The notes below the pieces were generated by a model that was not told the DNA's origin, ran no database searches, and saw only the letters and a list, made by a program, of their open reading frames with translations. The translations under genes were made by a program, and so were the position numbers. A stretch of DNA of 64,000 nt from NCBI RefSeq assembly GCF_000355675.1, contig NC_020888.1, positions 1,027,001 to 1,091,000 of the forward strand. Reading direction: 5' to 3'. Below are positions 10,340 to 18,624 of the stretch, one piece after another. The DNA is from Thalassolituus oleivorans MIL-1. GTDB lineage: Bacteria; Pseudomonadota; Gammaproteobacteria; Pseudomonadales; Oceanobacteraceae. Every line of letters starts with the position of its first letter. The first letter of the stretch is position 1.

Positions 10340-10471
10340 TGTGATTCCTCAAAAAGATAGCCGCAGTGTCGCACATGGCGACACTCGGTAAAAGATGCAT
10401 TAGCGGAGTTTGGGAGTAGAACCGCAACGCGCTATACTGCCGGCTGTTTTGTATTTGGCAGAGTCATCGAG

Positions 10472-11863
10472 ATGTTTGAGAGCCTCACGGACCGCCTTGG
10501 CAGTGCCCTTAAAGGGATAACTGGCCAGGCGAAGTTAACAGAAGACAATATAAAAGGCACCGTGCGCGAAGTGCGTATGGCCTTGTTGGAAGCCGACGTT
10601 GCATTACCAGTGGTAAAAGCCTTCACCGATCAGGTGAAAGAGCGTGCTATCGGCACTGATGTCATGAAGAGCCTAAATCCGGGCCAAGCGTTTTTGAAAA
10701 TCGTCCATGACGAACTTCAAGCGGTGATGGGTGAGGCCAACGAGAAGTTGAACCTTGCCACCCAACCGCCTGCCGTCATCTTAATGGCGGGTTTGCAGGG
10801 GGCGGGTAAAACGACCACTGTTGCTAAGCTGGCTAAGTATCTGGCTGAGCGCGAGAAGAAAAAGGTCATGGTCGTTTCTGCTGACGTCTATCGCCCTGCG
10901 GCGATTAAGCAGCTAGAAACGTTAGCTAAAGAAGTGGGCGCACAATTCTTCCCATCTTCTGGTGATCAAAAACCATTAGATATCGCCCGCAACGCCATTG
11001 ATGCCGCTAAGCGCGCGCACGTTGATGTGTTGCTGGTGGATACCGCCGGTCGTTTGGCCGTTGACGAAGCCATGATGGCTGAAATTCAAGCGTTACACGC
11101 AGGTATCAAACCGGTTGAAACCTTGTTCGTGGTTGATGCCATGACGGGTCAGGATGCCGCGAACACCGCAAAGGCGTTTAACGATGCCTTACCGCTAACG
11201 GGTGTTATCTTAACCAAAGCGGATGGTGATGCACGTGGCGGTGCCGCTCTGTCGGTGCGTCATATCACAGGTAAGCCAATCAAGTTTATGGGTATGGGCG
11301 AAAAGGTTGATGCCTTAGAACCATTCCACCCTGATCGTGTTGCTTCCCGTATTTTGGATTTGGGCGATATTCTTACCCTGATCGAAGAAGCCGAACGTAA
11401 GATCGACAAGTCGAAGGCGGATAAGCTCGCCAAGAAGATGAAGTCGGGCAAGGGCTTCGATCTTGAAGACTTCCTTGATCAAATTCAGCAAATGAAAAAC
11501 ATGGGCGGTTTAACCGGCATGCTCGATAAGTTACCGGGCATGGGTAACATGGGCGCCATGGCCAAACAAACCGACGCTGCGGAAAAACAATTCAAGCAAA
11601 TGGAGTCGATTATTTTCTCCATGACGCCCGATGAACGTCGCTTCCCCGATAAAATCAATGGCTCACGCAAAAAGCGTATTACTGCTGGTTCTGGTACCGA
11701 AATTCAGGATCTTAACCGTTTGCTCAAGCAACATAAGCAAATGCAAAAGATGATGAAGAAAGTATCGGCCAAAGGCGGTATGGCAAAAATGATGCGCGCT
11801 ATGGGTGGAATGGGCGGTGGTGGCGGAATGCCTCCCGGTGGTATGCCACCCATGATGCGATAA
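10472..11863 (+). CDS. ffh: Signal recognition particle protein Ffh
   Basis: Ffh is the GTPase of the bacterial SRP; it binds 4.5S RNA and nascent signal sequences and docks with FtsY. The 463-residue protein has the N domain, the G-domain motifs GLQGAGKTTT (about residue 105), DTAGR (about 190), TKADGDARGG (about 248), and a methionine-rich M domain (about 330-463) that ends in a Gly/Met/Pro tail. The ribosome site is a weak GAG just before the ATG. It is followed by a strong terminator and is monocistronic. Confidence 0.98.
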   Translation: MFESLTDRLGSALKGITGQAKLTEDNIKGTVREVRMALLEADVALPVVKAFTDQVKERAIGTDVMKSLNPGQAFLKIVHDELQAVMGEANEKLNLATQPPAVILMAGLQGAGKTTTVAKLAKYLAEREKKKVMVVSADVYRPAAIKQLETLAKEVGAQFFPSSGDQKPLDIARNAIDAAKRAHVDVLLVDTAGRLAVDEAMMAEIQALHAGIKPVETLFVVDAMTGQDAANTAKAFNDALPLTGVILTKADGDARGGAALSVRHITGKPIKFMGMGEKVDALEPFHPDRVASRILDLGDILTLIEEAERKIDKSKADKLAKKMKSGKGFDLEDFLDQIQQMKNMGGLTGMLDKLPGMGNMGAMAKQTDAAEKQFKQMESIIFSMTPDERRFPDKINGSRKKRITAGSGTEIQDLNRLLKQHKQMQKMMKKVSAKGGMAKMMRAMGGMGGGGGMPPGGMPPMMR

Positions 11864-11881
11864 TCGTACTGATGATCGCAA

Positions 11882-11914
11882 AAACGGCTAGCCTTTTGGG
11901 TTGGCCGTTTTTTT
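11882..11914 (+). terminator. Intrinsic terminator of ffh
   Basis: A 12-bp stem with two G-U pairs (11882-11893 with 11899-11910) and a 5-nt loop is followed by a run of T, 18 nt after the ffh stop codon. Confidence 0.9.
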
Positions 11915-12033
11915 GCCTAAAAGATATATTGTTTCGTATATGAATCTAATAATCCCACTGGTTCGCCCATTGTTGGTTTAAATAGAATGTTATGATAGCG
12001 GAAATCCAATGACTCACTGGAGGAGTATTTAGA

Positions 12034-12846
12034 ATGAAGCGGACAAACGCTTACACGTCATTGCTTATAATTTTGTTTTTCTCATCTTTTACTCAAGCCG
12101 CGACTATGCGTCAGCAAGGCGACTGGTATGCATACTGGGGCTGGAACAACGCTACCTATTCCGATAGTGATATCCATTTTAAGGGCGAAGATCACGATTT
12201 CACCTTGTATAACGTTAGTGCCCGTGACCATCAGACTGAATTAAGCGGTAGGGAGGTACATCACTCCTATCTCAATCCATTTCGCATGACTATTCCGCAA
12301 TACAATTGGCGTTTTGGTTATTTTGTTACCAATAATTGGTCTGTATCTTTGGGCTTCGACCATATGAAATACGTTATGGTACAAGATCAAACCGTCGATA
12401 TTAGCGGTACAATTTTAAAACCTGGATTTGCACGTACAGATCCAGCATTAGGCCAAAAGCAGCTAACCGACGATTTTTTAACGTACGAGCATACTGATGG
12501 CTTTAACATGATTTCGTTAGAGACCGAAGGGTATTTGCCGGTATGGCAGTGGCAAGATAAGTTTGATGTTGCGTTATTTGCCGGCGGCGGCGGCGGTGTG
12601 CTGTTTCCAAAAAGTAACGTAAAGCTATTGAGTGGTGAGCGTAACGACGAATGGCATGTAGCCGGTTATGCCTCCGTGCTGAAATTGGGTATCGAAGCCA
12701 CGGTTTGGAAGCGAGTATTTGTGCGCTTTTTAGGTAAATTCGGTTATGCCGATATGAGCGACGTACTTACCAGCAATAAAGGCGACAAGGCCGATCAAAC
12801 TTTTTACTTCGATGAGTATATTGGTTCGGTGGGCTACCGCTTCTAA
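12034..12846 (+). CDS. Putative outer-membrane beta-barrel protein
   Basis: The 270-residue product has a signal peptide (MKRTNAYTSLLIILFFSSFTQA, cleaved near residue 22) and alternating aromatic and polar strands such as WRFGYFVTNNWSVSLGFDHMKY and VFVRFLGKFGYADM. The last residues are GYRF, and a terminal phenylalanine is the usual BAM signal. Together these indicate an 8-10 strand outer-membrane barrel. GGAGGAG lies 10 nt before the ATG. I do not recognise a named family member and cannot give a substrate. It lies alone after the ffh terminator, with yjbQ 60 nt downstream. Confidence 0.7.
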   Translation: MKRTNAYTSLLIILFFSSFTQAATMRQQGDWYAYWGWNNATYSDSDIHFKGEDHDFTLYNVSARDHQTELSGREVHHSYLNPFRMTIPQYNWRFGYFVTNNWSVSLGFDHMKYVMVQDQTVDISGTILKPGFARTDPALGQKQLTDDFLTYEHTDGFNMISLETEGYLPVWQWQDKFDVALFAGGGGGVLFPKSNVKLLSGERNDEWHVAGYASVLKLGIEATVWKRVFVRFLGKFGYADMSDVLTSNKGDKADQTFYFDEYIGSVGYRF

Positions 12847-12906
12847 GCTGTCGTTTTCTGGTAATCTACCTCCTAGGTTCAGCGCAGGATTGAGTGGAGG
12901 TAGATT

Positions 12907-13326
12907 ATGTGGATTCAACGCACGATAACATTAAAGCCGTATGCTCGCGGTTTTCATTTAATTACCTCCGCAATAGAACAGCAACTGCCTGAATTAAGCC
13001 AAATTCAAGCCGGTCTGCTGCACGTATTTATTCAACACACCTCAGCCTCGCTTACTATTAATGAAAACGCGGACCCAACCGTACGCGGTGATTTCGAACG
13101 GGTATTTAATCGCCTAGTACCCGAGAATCAGCCTTACTATCAGCACAATGATGAAGGCTCGGATGATTTGCCCGCGCATATTAAAACTAGTTTGTTGGGG
13201 CCATCGGTCACTATTCCGATTACCAATGGGCAATTAAACCTGGGCACATGGCAGGGCGTTTACTTGTGCGAACACCGCGATTATGGCGGCAGTAGAAGAC
13301 TGGTGCTGACAGTGAATGGTGAGTGA
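12907..13326 (+). CDS. yjbQ: YjbQ family protein (UPF0047)
   Basis: The 139-residue protein carries the full UPF0047 signature: GLLHVFIQHTSASLTINENA (about residues 37-56), HNDEGSDDLPAHIK (about 78-91) and the C-terminal GTWQGVYLCEHRD. Family members form trimers with a metal site built from conserved histidines. A side thiamine-phosphate synthase activity has been reported for E. coli YjbQ, but the physiological role is unclear. A GGAGG site sits 6 nt before the ATG. The gene borders the restriction island. Confidence 0.93.
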   Translation: MWIQRTITLKPYARGFHLITSAIEQQLPELSQIQAGLLHVFIQHTSASLTINENADPTVRGDFERVFNRLVPENQPYYQHNDEGSDDLPAHIKTSLLGPSVTIPITNGQLNLGTWQGVYLCEHRDYGGSRRLVLTVNGE

Positions 13327-13366
13327 TGGCTATCTTTAATATGGATATATACGGCTGATCACTGAT

Positions 13367-14116
13367 TCAACTTGTGATACTTGAAGCCATCCCATCCAGC
13401 CTTTCTTTCGTCTTTTCCCATTTTGGCATGACTTTACTCATTAGCCGGTAAAATCGTTCGCTGTGATTATGTTCAGCTATGTGGCAGAGCTCGTGCAAAA
13501 TCACGTAGTCAATACACTCGCGAGGCGCTTTAACCAAGTGAGGGTTCAGGGTGATCCGGCCATTGGGGGAACAGCTGCCCCATTGGGTTTGCATCGTCAG
13601 AATACGCAGAGGAGGGCAATCAGTTACCCAAAGTGCTTGTTCTAGCATGGCATCTAAGCGTTTAGCGAAGATTTCTTTTGCGCGTGCTTTATACCAATCA
13701 GCCAGTAGCGTTTTTATTTTTTCGGCACTTTTAATTTTTACCGATACCTCCAGCTTTCCTCGAAGCAGTTTGACTCCCTGAGCTTGCTCCGGTGCTTCTA
13801 TTACTTTTAATAGGTACTGTTTACCTAAGTAATAATGGCTTTCGCCACTGATGTATTGGCGCGGCGTAATGTGCTCAAGTTGTTTGCGAAAATCACGTAG
13901 TTTTTCATAGATCCAGCGGCTACGTTTTTTTACTGCACTGAGTACCATCTCGTTGTCGGCATCTTCAGGAGCAGACACGACTACTCGGCAATCGGGGTGA
14001 ACCTTAATCAGCACTTTGCTCGTGGCTTGGGGGCGTTTAACACGCTCAAACGCAATCTGCTGATCACCGTAACGAAAGCTCATAAGCTGGCGGTTGGCTT
14101 TAATCGGTACGTTCAT
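13367..14116 (-). CDS. YgjP-like (DUF45) zinc metallopeptidase
   Basis: The 249-residue protein has the zinc-binding HELCH motif (YVILHELCHIAEHNHS, about residues 203-218) with the downstream H/W-rich stretch of the YgjP/WLM-type family, plus the upstream conserved TMQTQWGSCSPNGRITLN. These minigluzincin-like proteins are very often encoded next to type I hsdR genes. Here it lies 6 nt after hsdR and is the last gene of the operon. It probably acts in the cytoplasm; no signal peptide is visible. The role in restriction is unknown. Confidence 0.88.
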   Translation of the reverse strand: MNVPIKANRQLMSFRYGDQQIAFERVKRPQATSKVLIKVHPDCRVVVSAPEDADNEMVLSAVKKRSRWIYEKLRDFRKQLEHITPRQYISGESHYYLGKQYLLKVIEAPEQAQGVKLLRGKLEVSVKIKSAEKIKTLLADWYKARAKEIFAKRLDAMLEQALWVTDCPPLRILTMQTQWGSCSPNGRITLNPHLVKAPRECIDYVILHELCHIAEHNHSERFYRLMSKVMPKWEKTKERLDGMASSITS

Positions 14117-14122
14117 AGGTCG

Positions 14123-17100
14123 TCAGAGATCACTTAAGCCAACACGAGTAATTTGCACAATCATCTCTACCAGTTTCTTGGCTTGATCCATACCACCGCC
14201 AATGGATTTGCACTCCTGAAATAATCGTGGCAGCAATTGCTTACGGATATCGGCTTCGATATTTTGTGGATTGATAGAGTTTTCCGTCACCGACGTTTCT
14301 ACCGCTTGGTCAATTTCAAACGCCAGCTTTATCCACTTATCCTGCACTTGCTGATCCGTGGTCATTTCTGGAGAGGCGAAAGCGTCTGGTAATACCTTTT
14401 TGAATACACCAAAGTAGGCCTGTGCATGACGATTTCCGGCAAACACATTCGGAATATCGTTTAAGCGTCTGTCTTGAACTTGCGCTTCAAACTCACGGAA
14501 CAGCATGTACTGTTTTAATGGGTGATCGAACAGCTTTTCGGCTTCTTCAATGGCCTGACGCAGCAATTTGGAAAAAGCCTCTTGGGCATACGGGTCGTCT
14601 TGCAAGCCTTGCTCGATCATTTTCGCGACACGGGTTTTAATGATGTCGGTTTCGTTGCGAGTTTTTTCCTCACCCCAATCTTTCGGCTTTTGTTTCTGGC
14701 CCATTTTTCCCACTTCATAAACACCGCCAGGTTCTTTTACTTCGACACCAACCACATGTTTATCCAGCAGCTTCTTCACTTGCTCAGCATATTCGTCGTA
14801 ATCAACTCGCTCGCCAGTATCTTGCTGAATAGTTTGGCGTAAGTTAGAAAGCTCTTTGACCGTCTGTTTATAGCGATGGCGATCATCATCGCTAAAACTC
14901 TTATCTTCATAAAATGTAGCGGATTGCAGAGCAATCTTTAAGCAGCTCGCAAAGGCCGTTAGCGCCTCATAAAAGTCTTCGCGTTTTTTCAGGTTTACAT
15001 CAACCAGTTCGCCAGCAACACCGGCCAACGGGTCGCCGCTAGTCTCTTTAATTCGCGGCACTAAAACCTGACGTAACTGCTCAATATCGCTCTTATTTTT
15101 TACACCATCAAAAATCGCCCATAACTGTTTATAAAGCTGTGGTAAGCGTTTGTACTCCGTACTCATTTGGTTGTACAAACCCGCAATGTCATTAATGTCG
15201 TAACCACCTTGAGTACGAGAAGCCAAATCTTGATACTTTTGAATCGTTGTATCCAGCTCAGATAAAATCCCGCGATAATCAATCAGTAAGCCAAACTTCT
15301 TCAATGGGTGTAGGCGGTTTACTCGTGCGATGGCTTGAATTAAATTGTGTTCTTTTAGAGGTTTATCGATATACAGTACCGTGTTTTTTGGCTCGTCAAA
15401 TCCCGTTAGCAGCTTATCGACCACAATAAGAATTTTTAACGCATCATCGTTCTCAAACCGCTCAATCAAATGTTTGGTGTAAGCTTTTTCATCCTCTTTA
15501 CCGACATTGTCTTTCCACCATTGGGTGACTTCCGGGGTTGTCGCTTCATCAACTGCGGTATTACCTTCACGCGTATCGGGAGCACTCATCACCACGGCCG
15601 ATTCAAACAGGCCGGCTTCATCTAGGAACTTCTTGTACTTAATGGCAGAGGCCTTGTTTTCGCAGGCCAACTGACCCTTTAGGCCTTCGGTAATGTTTTT
15701 AACAAAGTGGTTCGCAATATCCAATGCAATCAAACGGATACGATCGTCGGCTTCATACACCTGACCTTTTTTCGCAAATTTTCGCTTTAAGTCGGCTTTT
15801 TGATTGGCCGTTAAACCTTCTGTAATACGCTCAAACCAGCTATCAATCGCGCGCTCATTGACATCTAAATCGGGGATTCGCTCCTCGTATAGCAAAGGCG
15901 TAACGGTTTGATCTTCTACGGCGCGCTGCATCGTGTAGGCATGCACAATAGGGCCAAATTTATTCGTGGTTTTATCATCTTTTAATAATGGCGTACCGGT
16001 AAACGCGACAAACGCCGCATTGGGCAATGCCAGCTTCATGCGAATATGATTCTCGCCACCTTGGCTGCGGTGACCTTCGTCAATTAACACAATCATATCT
16101 GCACTGTTGTTATGGCATTCAGGACGCTTGGTGGCCGAATTAAATTTTTGAATAAGAGAAAAAACAATTCGCTCGGTCCCTGAACCAATTTGCTCGGCCA
16201 GCCGAGTGCCGGAGGTTGCCATTGCAGCAGTTTTGTCTTTCGAAGTGGCTAGTTCGCCACCATTAGCAAAGGTTCTACTCAGCTGAGTTTCTAAATCAAC
16301 CCGATCTGTTACCACCAAAATTCGGCACTGCTTTAACGTATCATGCAGAATCAACGCCTTGCTTAAAAATACCATGGTAAACGACTTACCAGACCCCGTG
16401 GTGTGCCAGATAACACCGCCTTCACGCCCTCCGGCAGAATTACGAGTATTGATGCGCTCAATCAGCCGTTTAATGCCAAATACTTGCTGATAACGGGCGG
16501 CAATCTTGCCAGCCTTTTTATCAAACAAGGTAAAATAACGCGTCATTTCTAGCAGGCGCGCGGGGCTTAATAAACTGATTAATAATTTATCCTGCCCAGT
16601 GACAGCCAATTCACCACCGGCAATCAGATTTTCATACCAAGTTAAGTCTGACGTTGAGCGGTGAGAAAATAAGCCAGTTACCTGTTCTGATAAGAGCTTT
16701 TTATTTTTTATCGCCACCATTTCTGCATCAGAAATATCTTCTTCACGCCAAGCGGCCCAGAATTTCTTACTGGTTTCGCACGTACCATAGCGGCCATCAA
16801 TACCGTTTACCGATAATAATAATTGGCTATAAACAAACAGCTGCGGAATTTCATCATGGCGTTGGTTGCGTAAATTTTGCGAAATGCCTTCATCAATTGT
16901 TGGGCCTTTTTTGCTATTGCCGTCAGGGCGCTTAGCTTCGATCACGACCAGTGGAATGCCATTCACAAAGCACACAATATCTGGGCGACGACGATCCGCC
17001 GACGATGAACCAGCCCCACCAGAGCGAGTAACACTGAACTCCTCAGTAAAGGTGAAGCTGTTATTCTGAGGGTTGTGCCAATCAATTAAGGCAACCGTCG

Positions 17101-17455
17101 GATTAGCTTTGCGGCCATCGACAAACTCAGTGACCGAAATACCATAAAGCAGATGGTTATAAAGACGCTCATTAGCGGTTAATAGCCCCTCATTCAGCGC
17201 TGGGCTGCACACCTCGGCAATGAGATTATCAATGGCTTTAGCAGACAGCGAATGCACATGACCGGCAAAGGTGAAGGTACGCTTCTTGAGCTCATCGCGC
17301 AGAATGTCGCGCAACACAACCTGATCGTATTGATTACCGCGCTTACGCAGCGCCTCTTCAGGAGAAAGGAACGACCAGCCAAGGTTGGTTAGCAACGCCA
17401 GCGCCGGAAGCTTGGCACTGTATTCTTCCTGAAATTTGGGGAAGCAATGTTCCAT
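14123..17455 (-). CDS. hsdR: Type I restriction enzyme R subunit (HsdR)
   Basis: HsdR is the DNA translocase and nuclease of a type I restriction complex. The 1110-residue protein has the PD-(D/E)xK nuclease (PDIVCFVNG...VVIEAKRP, about residues 158-175), the helicase Walker A TTGSGKS (about 360), the DEGH box (IVLIDEGHRSQGG, about 470), and the RecA-like second domain with LTGFDEPKNTVLYIDKPLKEH and QAIARVNR (about 690-730). Length is typical. Its first 45 nt are repeated at 18556-18600, upstream of the rhuM-like gene. It starts 3 nt after the RhuM stop codon, so it is probably expressed from the operon. Confidence 0.96.
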   Translation of the reverse strand: MEHCFPKFQEEYSAKLPALALLTNLGWSFLSPEEALRKRGNQYDQVVLRDILRDELKKRTFTFAGHVHSLSAKAIDNLIAEVCSPALNEGLLTANERLYNHLLYGISVTEFVDGRKANPTVALIDWHNPQNNSFTFTEEFSVTRSGGAGSSSADRRRPDIVCFVNGIPLVVIEAKRPDGNSKKGPTIDEGISQNLRNQRHDEIPQLFVYSQLLLSVNGIDGRYGTCETSKKFWAAWREEDISDAEMVAIKNKKLLSEQVTGLFSHRSTSDLTWYENLIAGGELAVTGQDKLLISLLSPARLLEMTRYFTLFDKKAGKIAARYQQVFGIKRLIERINTRNSAGGREGGVIWHTTGSGKSFTMVFLSKALILHDTLKQCRILVVTDRVDLETQLSRTFANGGELATSKDKTAAMATSGTRLAEQIGSGTERIVFSLIQKFNSATKRPECHNNSADMIVLIDEGHRSQGGENHIRMKLALPNAAFVAFTGTPLLKDDKTTNKFGPIVHAYTMQRAVEDQTVTPLLYEERIPDLDVNERAIDSWFERITEGLTANQKADLKRKFAKKGQVYEADDRIRLIALDIANHFVKNITEGLKGQLACENKASAIKYKKFLDEAGLFESAVVMSAPDTREGNTAVDEATTPEVTQWWKDNVGKEDEKAYTKHLIERFENDDALKILIVVDKLLTGFDEPKNTVLYIDKPLKEHNLIQAIARVNRLHPLKKFGLLIDYRGILSELDTTIQKYQDLASRTQGGYDINDIAGLYNQMSTEYKRLPQLYKQLWAIFDGVKNKSDIEQLRQVLVPRIKETSGDPLAGVAGELVDVNLKKREDFYEALTAFASCLKIALQSATFYEDKSFSDDDRHRYKQTVKELSNLRQTIQQDTGERVDYDEYAEQVKKLLDKHVVGVEVKEPGGVYEVGKMGQKQKPKDWGEEKTRNETDIIKTRVAKMIEQGLQDDPYAQEAFSKLLRQAIEEAEKLFDHPLKQYMLFREFEAQVQDRRLNDIPNVFAGNRHAQAYFGVFKKVLPDAFASPEMTTDQQVQDKWIKLAFEIDQAVETSVTENSINPQNIEADIRKQLLPRLFQECKSIGGGMDQAKKLVEMIVQITRVGLSDL

Positions 17456-17458
17456 TCG

Positions 17459-18496
17459 TTATCTTTCCTTCTTCGGCGGTATCCAATTTAACAGCTCGTC
17501 GATGTCTTGTTCTCCTGCTTGCTCTATTAGCTGGCGACGCTGTTCAGCAAAGTGCTCATACTCGGCAGAAGCTTTTTCATCCGCGTCTTTTTTACTGATA
17601 TTGCCTGATCCTGTCAGCACGTCTCTATCATTAAATTGTAGAAACTGATCCAACTTGATTTGCCAGTCTTGCAAAAACACTTGTTGGCGTCGCTCAGCCT
17701 GATCTTCGGCAAAATCTAACCACATAGTCACAATACGGTTAAGTTCTTTGATCTCAGGTTCTGTCAGGTAGTTTTTCGCCGTAGCAATATCGCCCTTACG
17801 CACGTCGGCGCCTTTAAAAGTGTTCAGCCCCATATTCGGTTGCGAAGCATCGGCACGGTTATGGATTAACTCGGCGGCAGTATGACCCGTACAGGCATAG
17901 TGCAATTTATTCTGAATCACTTTAAAGAACTGCGTGGTTTCTTTTAGGGATGGCTCGTAGTCTGCGGCTAAAGCGAAGATTTCCCGTACACGCAAATACA
18001 TTCGGCGCTCGCTGGCGCGGATATCGCGAATACGTTCCAGCAACTCGTCGAAGTAATCCGGCACCACTGACGTTCCGACAGGGGGATTCTTTAGGCGTTC
18101 GTCATCAATGACAAAGCCTTTGGTCAGATATTCAGTTAACGTTCGAGTTGCCCATTGGCGAAACTGAGTGCCACGGGTAGAGCGCACTCGGTAGCCAACG
18201 GCGATGATCATGGGTAAGCTGTAATGCAAACGTTTACGGCTAACCTTGCGACCACCTTCTGTTTGAACTTGTAAGTAATCCTTACAGGTTGAATTTTGAT
18301 CAAGCTCTCTTTCTTCGTAAATCGCTCGAACATGCTGGGTAATAGCCTGAGGGGTAACCTGATACAAATCTGCCATAGCTGCCTGCGATAGCCAGAGAGT
18401 GTCTGATTCAAACCGGCATTCAACGCGAGCGCTGCCATCATCGGAAGTGAACATCACAAATTCACCCGCCGGTGGTGAAGGGGGCTGATTTGTCAT
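17459..18496 (-). CDS. RhuM family protein
   Basis: The 345-residue product has the RhuM N-terminal half with LWLSQAAMADLYQVTPQAIT (a helix-turn-helix-like stretch, about residues 33-52), the KRLHYSLPMIIAVGYRVRS segment, and FRQWATRTLTEYLTKGFVID (about 121-140). RhuM was named from Salmonella pathogenicity island 3 and its homologues often occur in type I R-M and toxin-like islands; function is not established. It lies between a remnant of the hsdR 5' end and hsdR itself, suggesting it was inserted into an existing ATPase-hsdR junction. Confidence 0.88.
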   Translation of the reverse strand: MTNQPPSPPAGEFVMFTSDDGSARVECRFESDTLWLSQAAMADLYQVTPQAITQHVRAIYEERELDQNSTCKDYLQVQTEGGRKVSRKRLHYSLPMIIAVGYRVRSTRGTQFRQWATRTLTEYLTKGFVIDDERLKNPPVGTSVVPDYFDELLERIRDIRASERRMYLRVREIFALAADYEPSLKETTQFFKVIQNKLHYACTGHTAAELIHNRADASQPNMGLNTFKGADVRKGDIATAKNYLTEPEIKELNRIVTMWLDFAEDQAERRQQVFLQDWQIKLDQFLQFNDRDVLTGSGNISKKDADEKASAEYEHFAEQRRQLIEQAGEQDIDELLNWIPPKKER

Positions 18497-18526
18497 CGAT
18501 GGTTTATTCCTGTTCGCTTAAGCATT

Positions 18527-18622
18527 TTATTTTCCGCCACCCAGATTAGCTTTTGGCAACGCCAGTACCGGATGCTTGGCACTGTATTCTTCATGAAGTT
18601 TTGCGACTGGATCAGTGTTCAT
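18527..18622 (-). pseudogene. Remnant copy of the hsdR 5' end
   Basis: A 31-codon frame beginning 2 nt after the upstream ATPase gene encodes a start similar to HsdR: the remnant has KLHEEYSAKHPVLAL where HsdR has KFQEEYSAKLPALAL. At DNA level 18556-18600 matches 17392-17436 at 40 of 45 positions. It stops after LGGGK. The simplest reading is that hsdR once followed the ATPase gene directly and that the rhuM insertion left this duplicated head. It might still be translated as a leader peptide. Confidence 0.82.
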
Positions 18623-18624
18623 CA

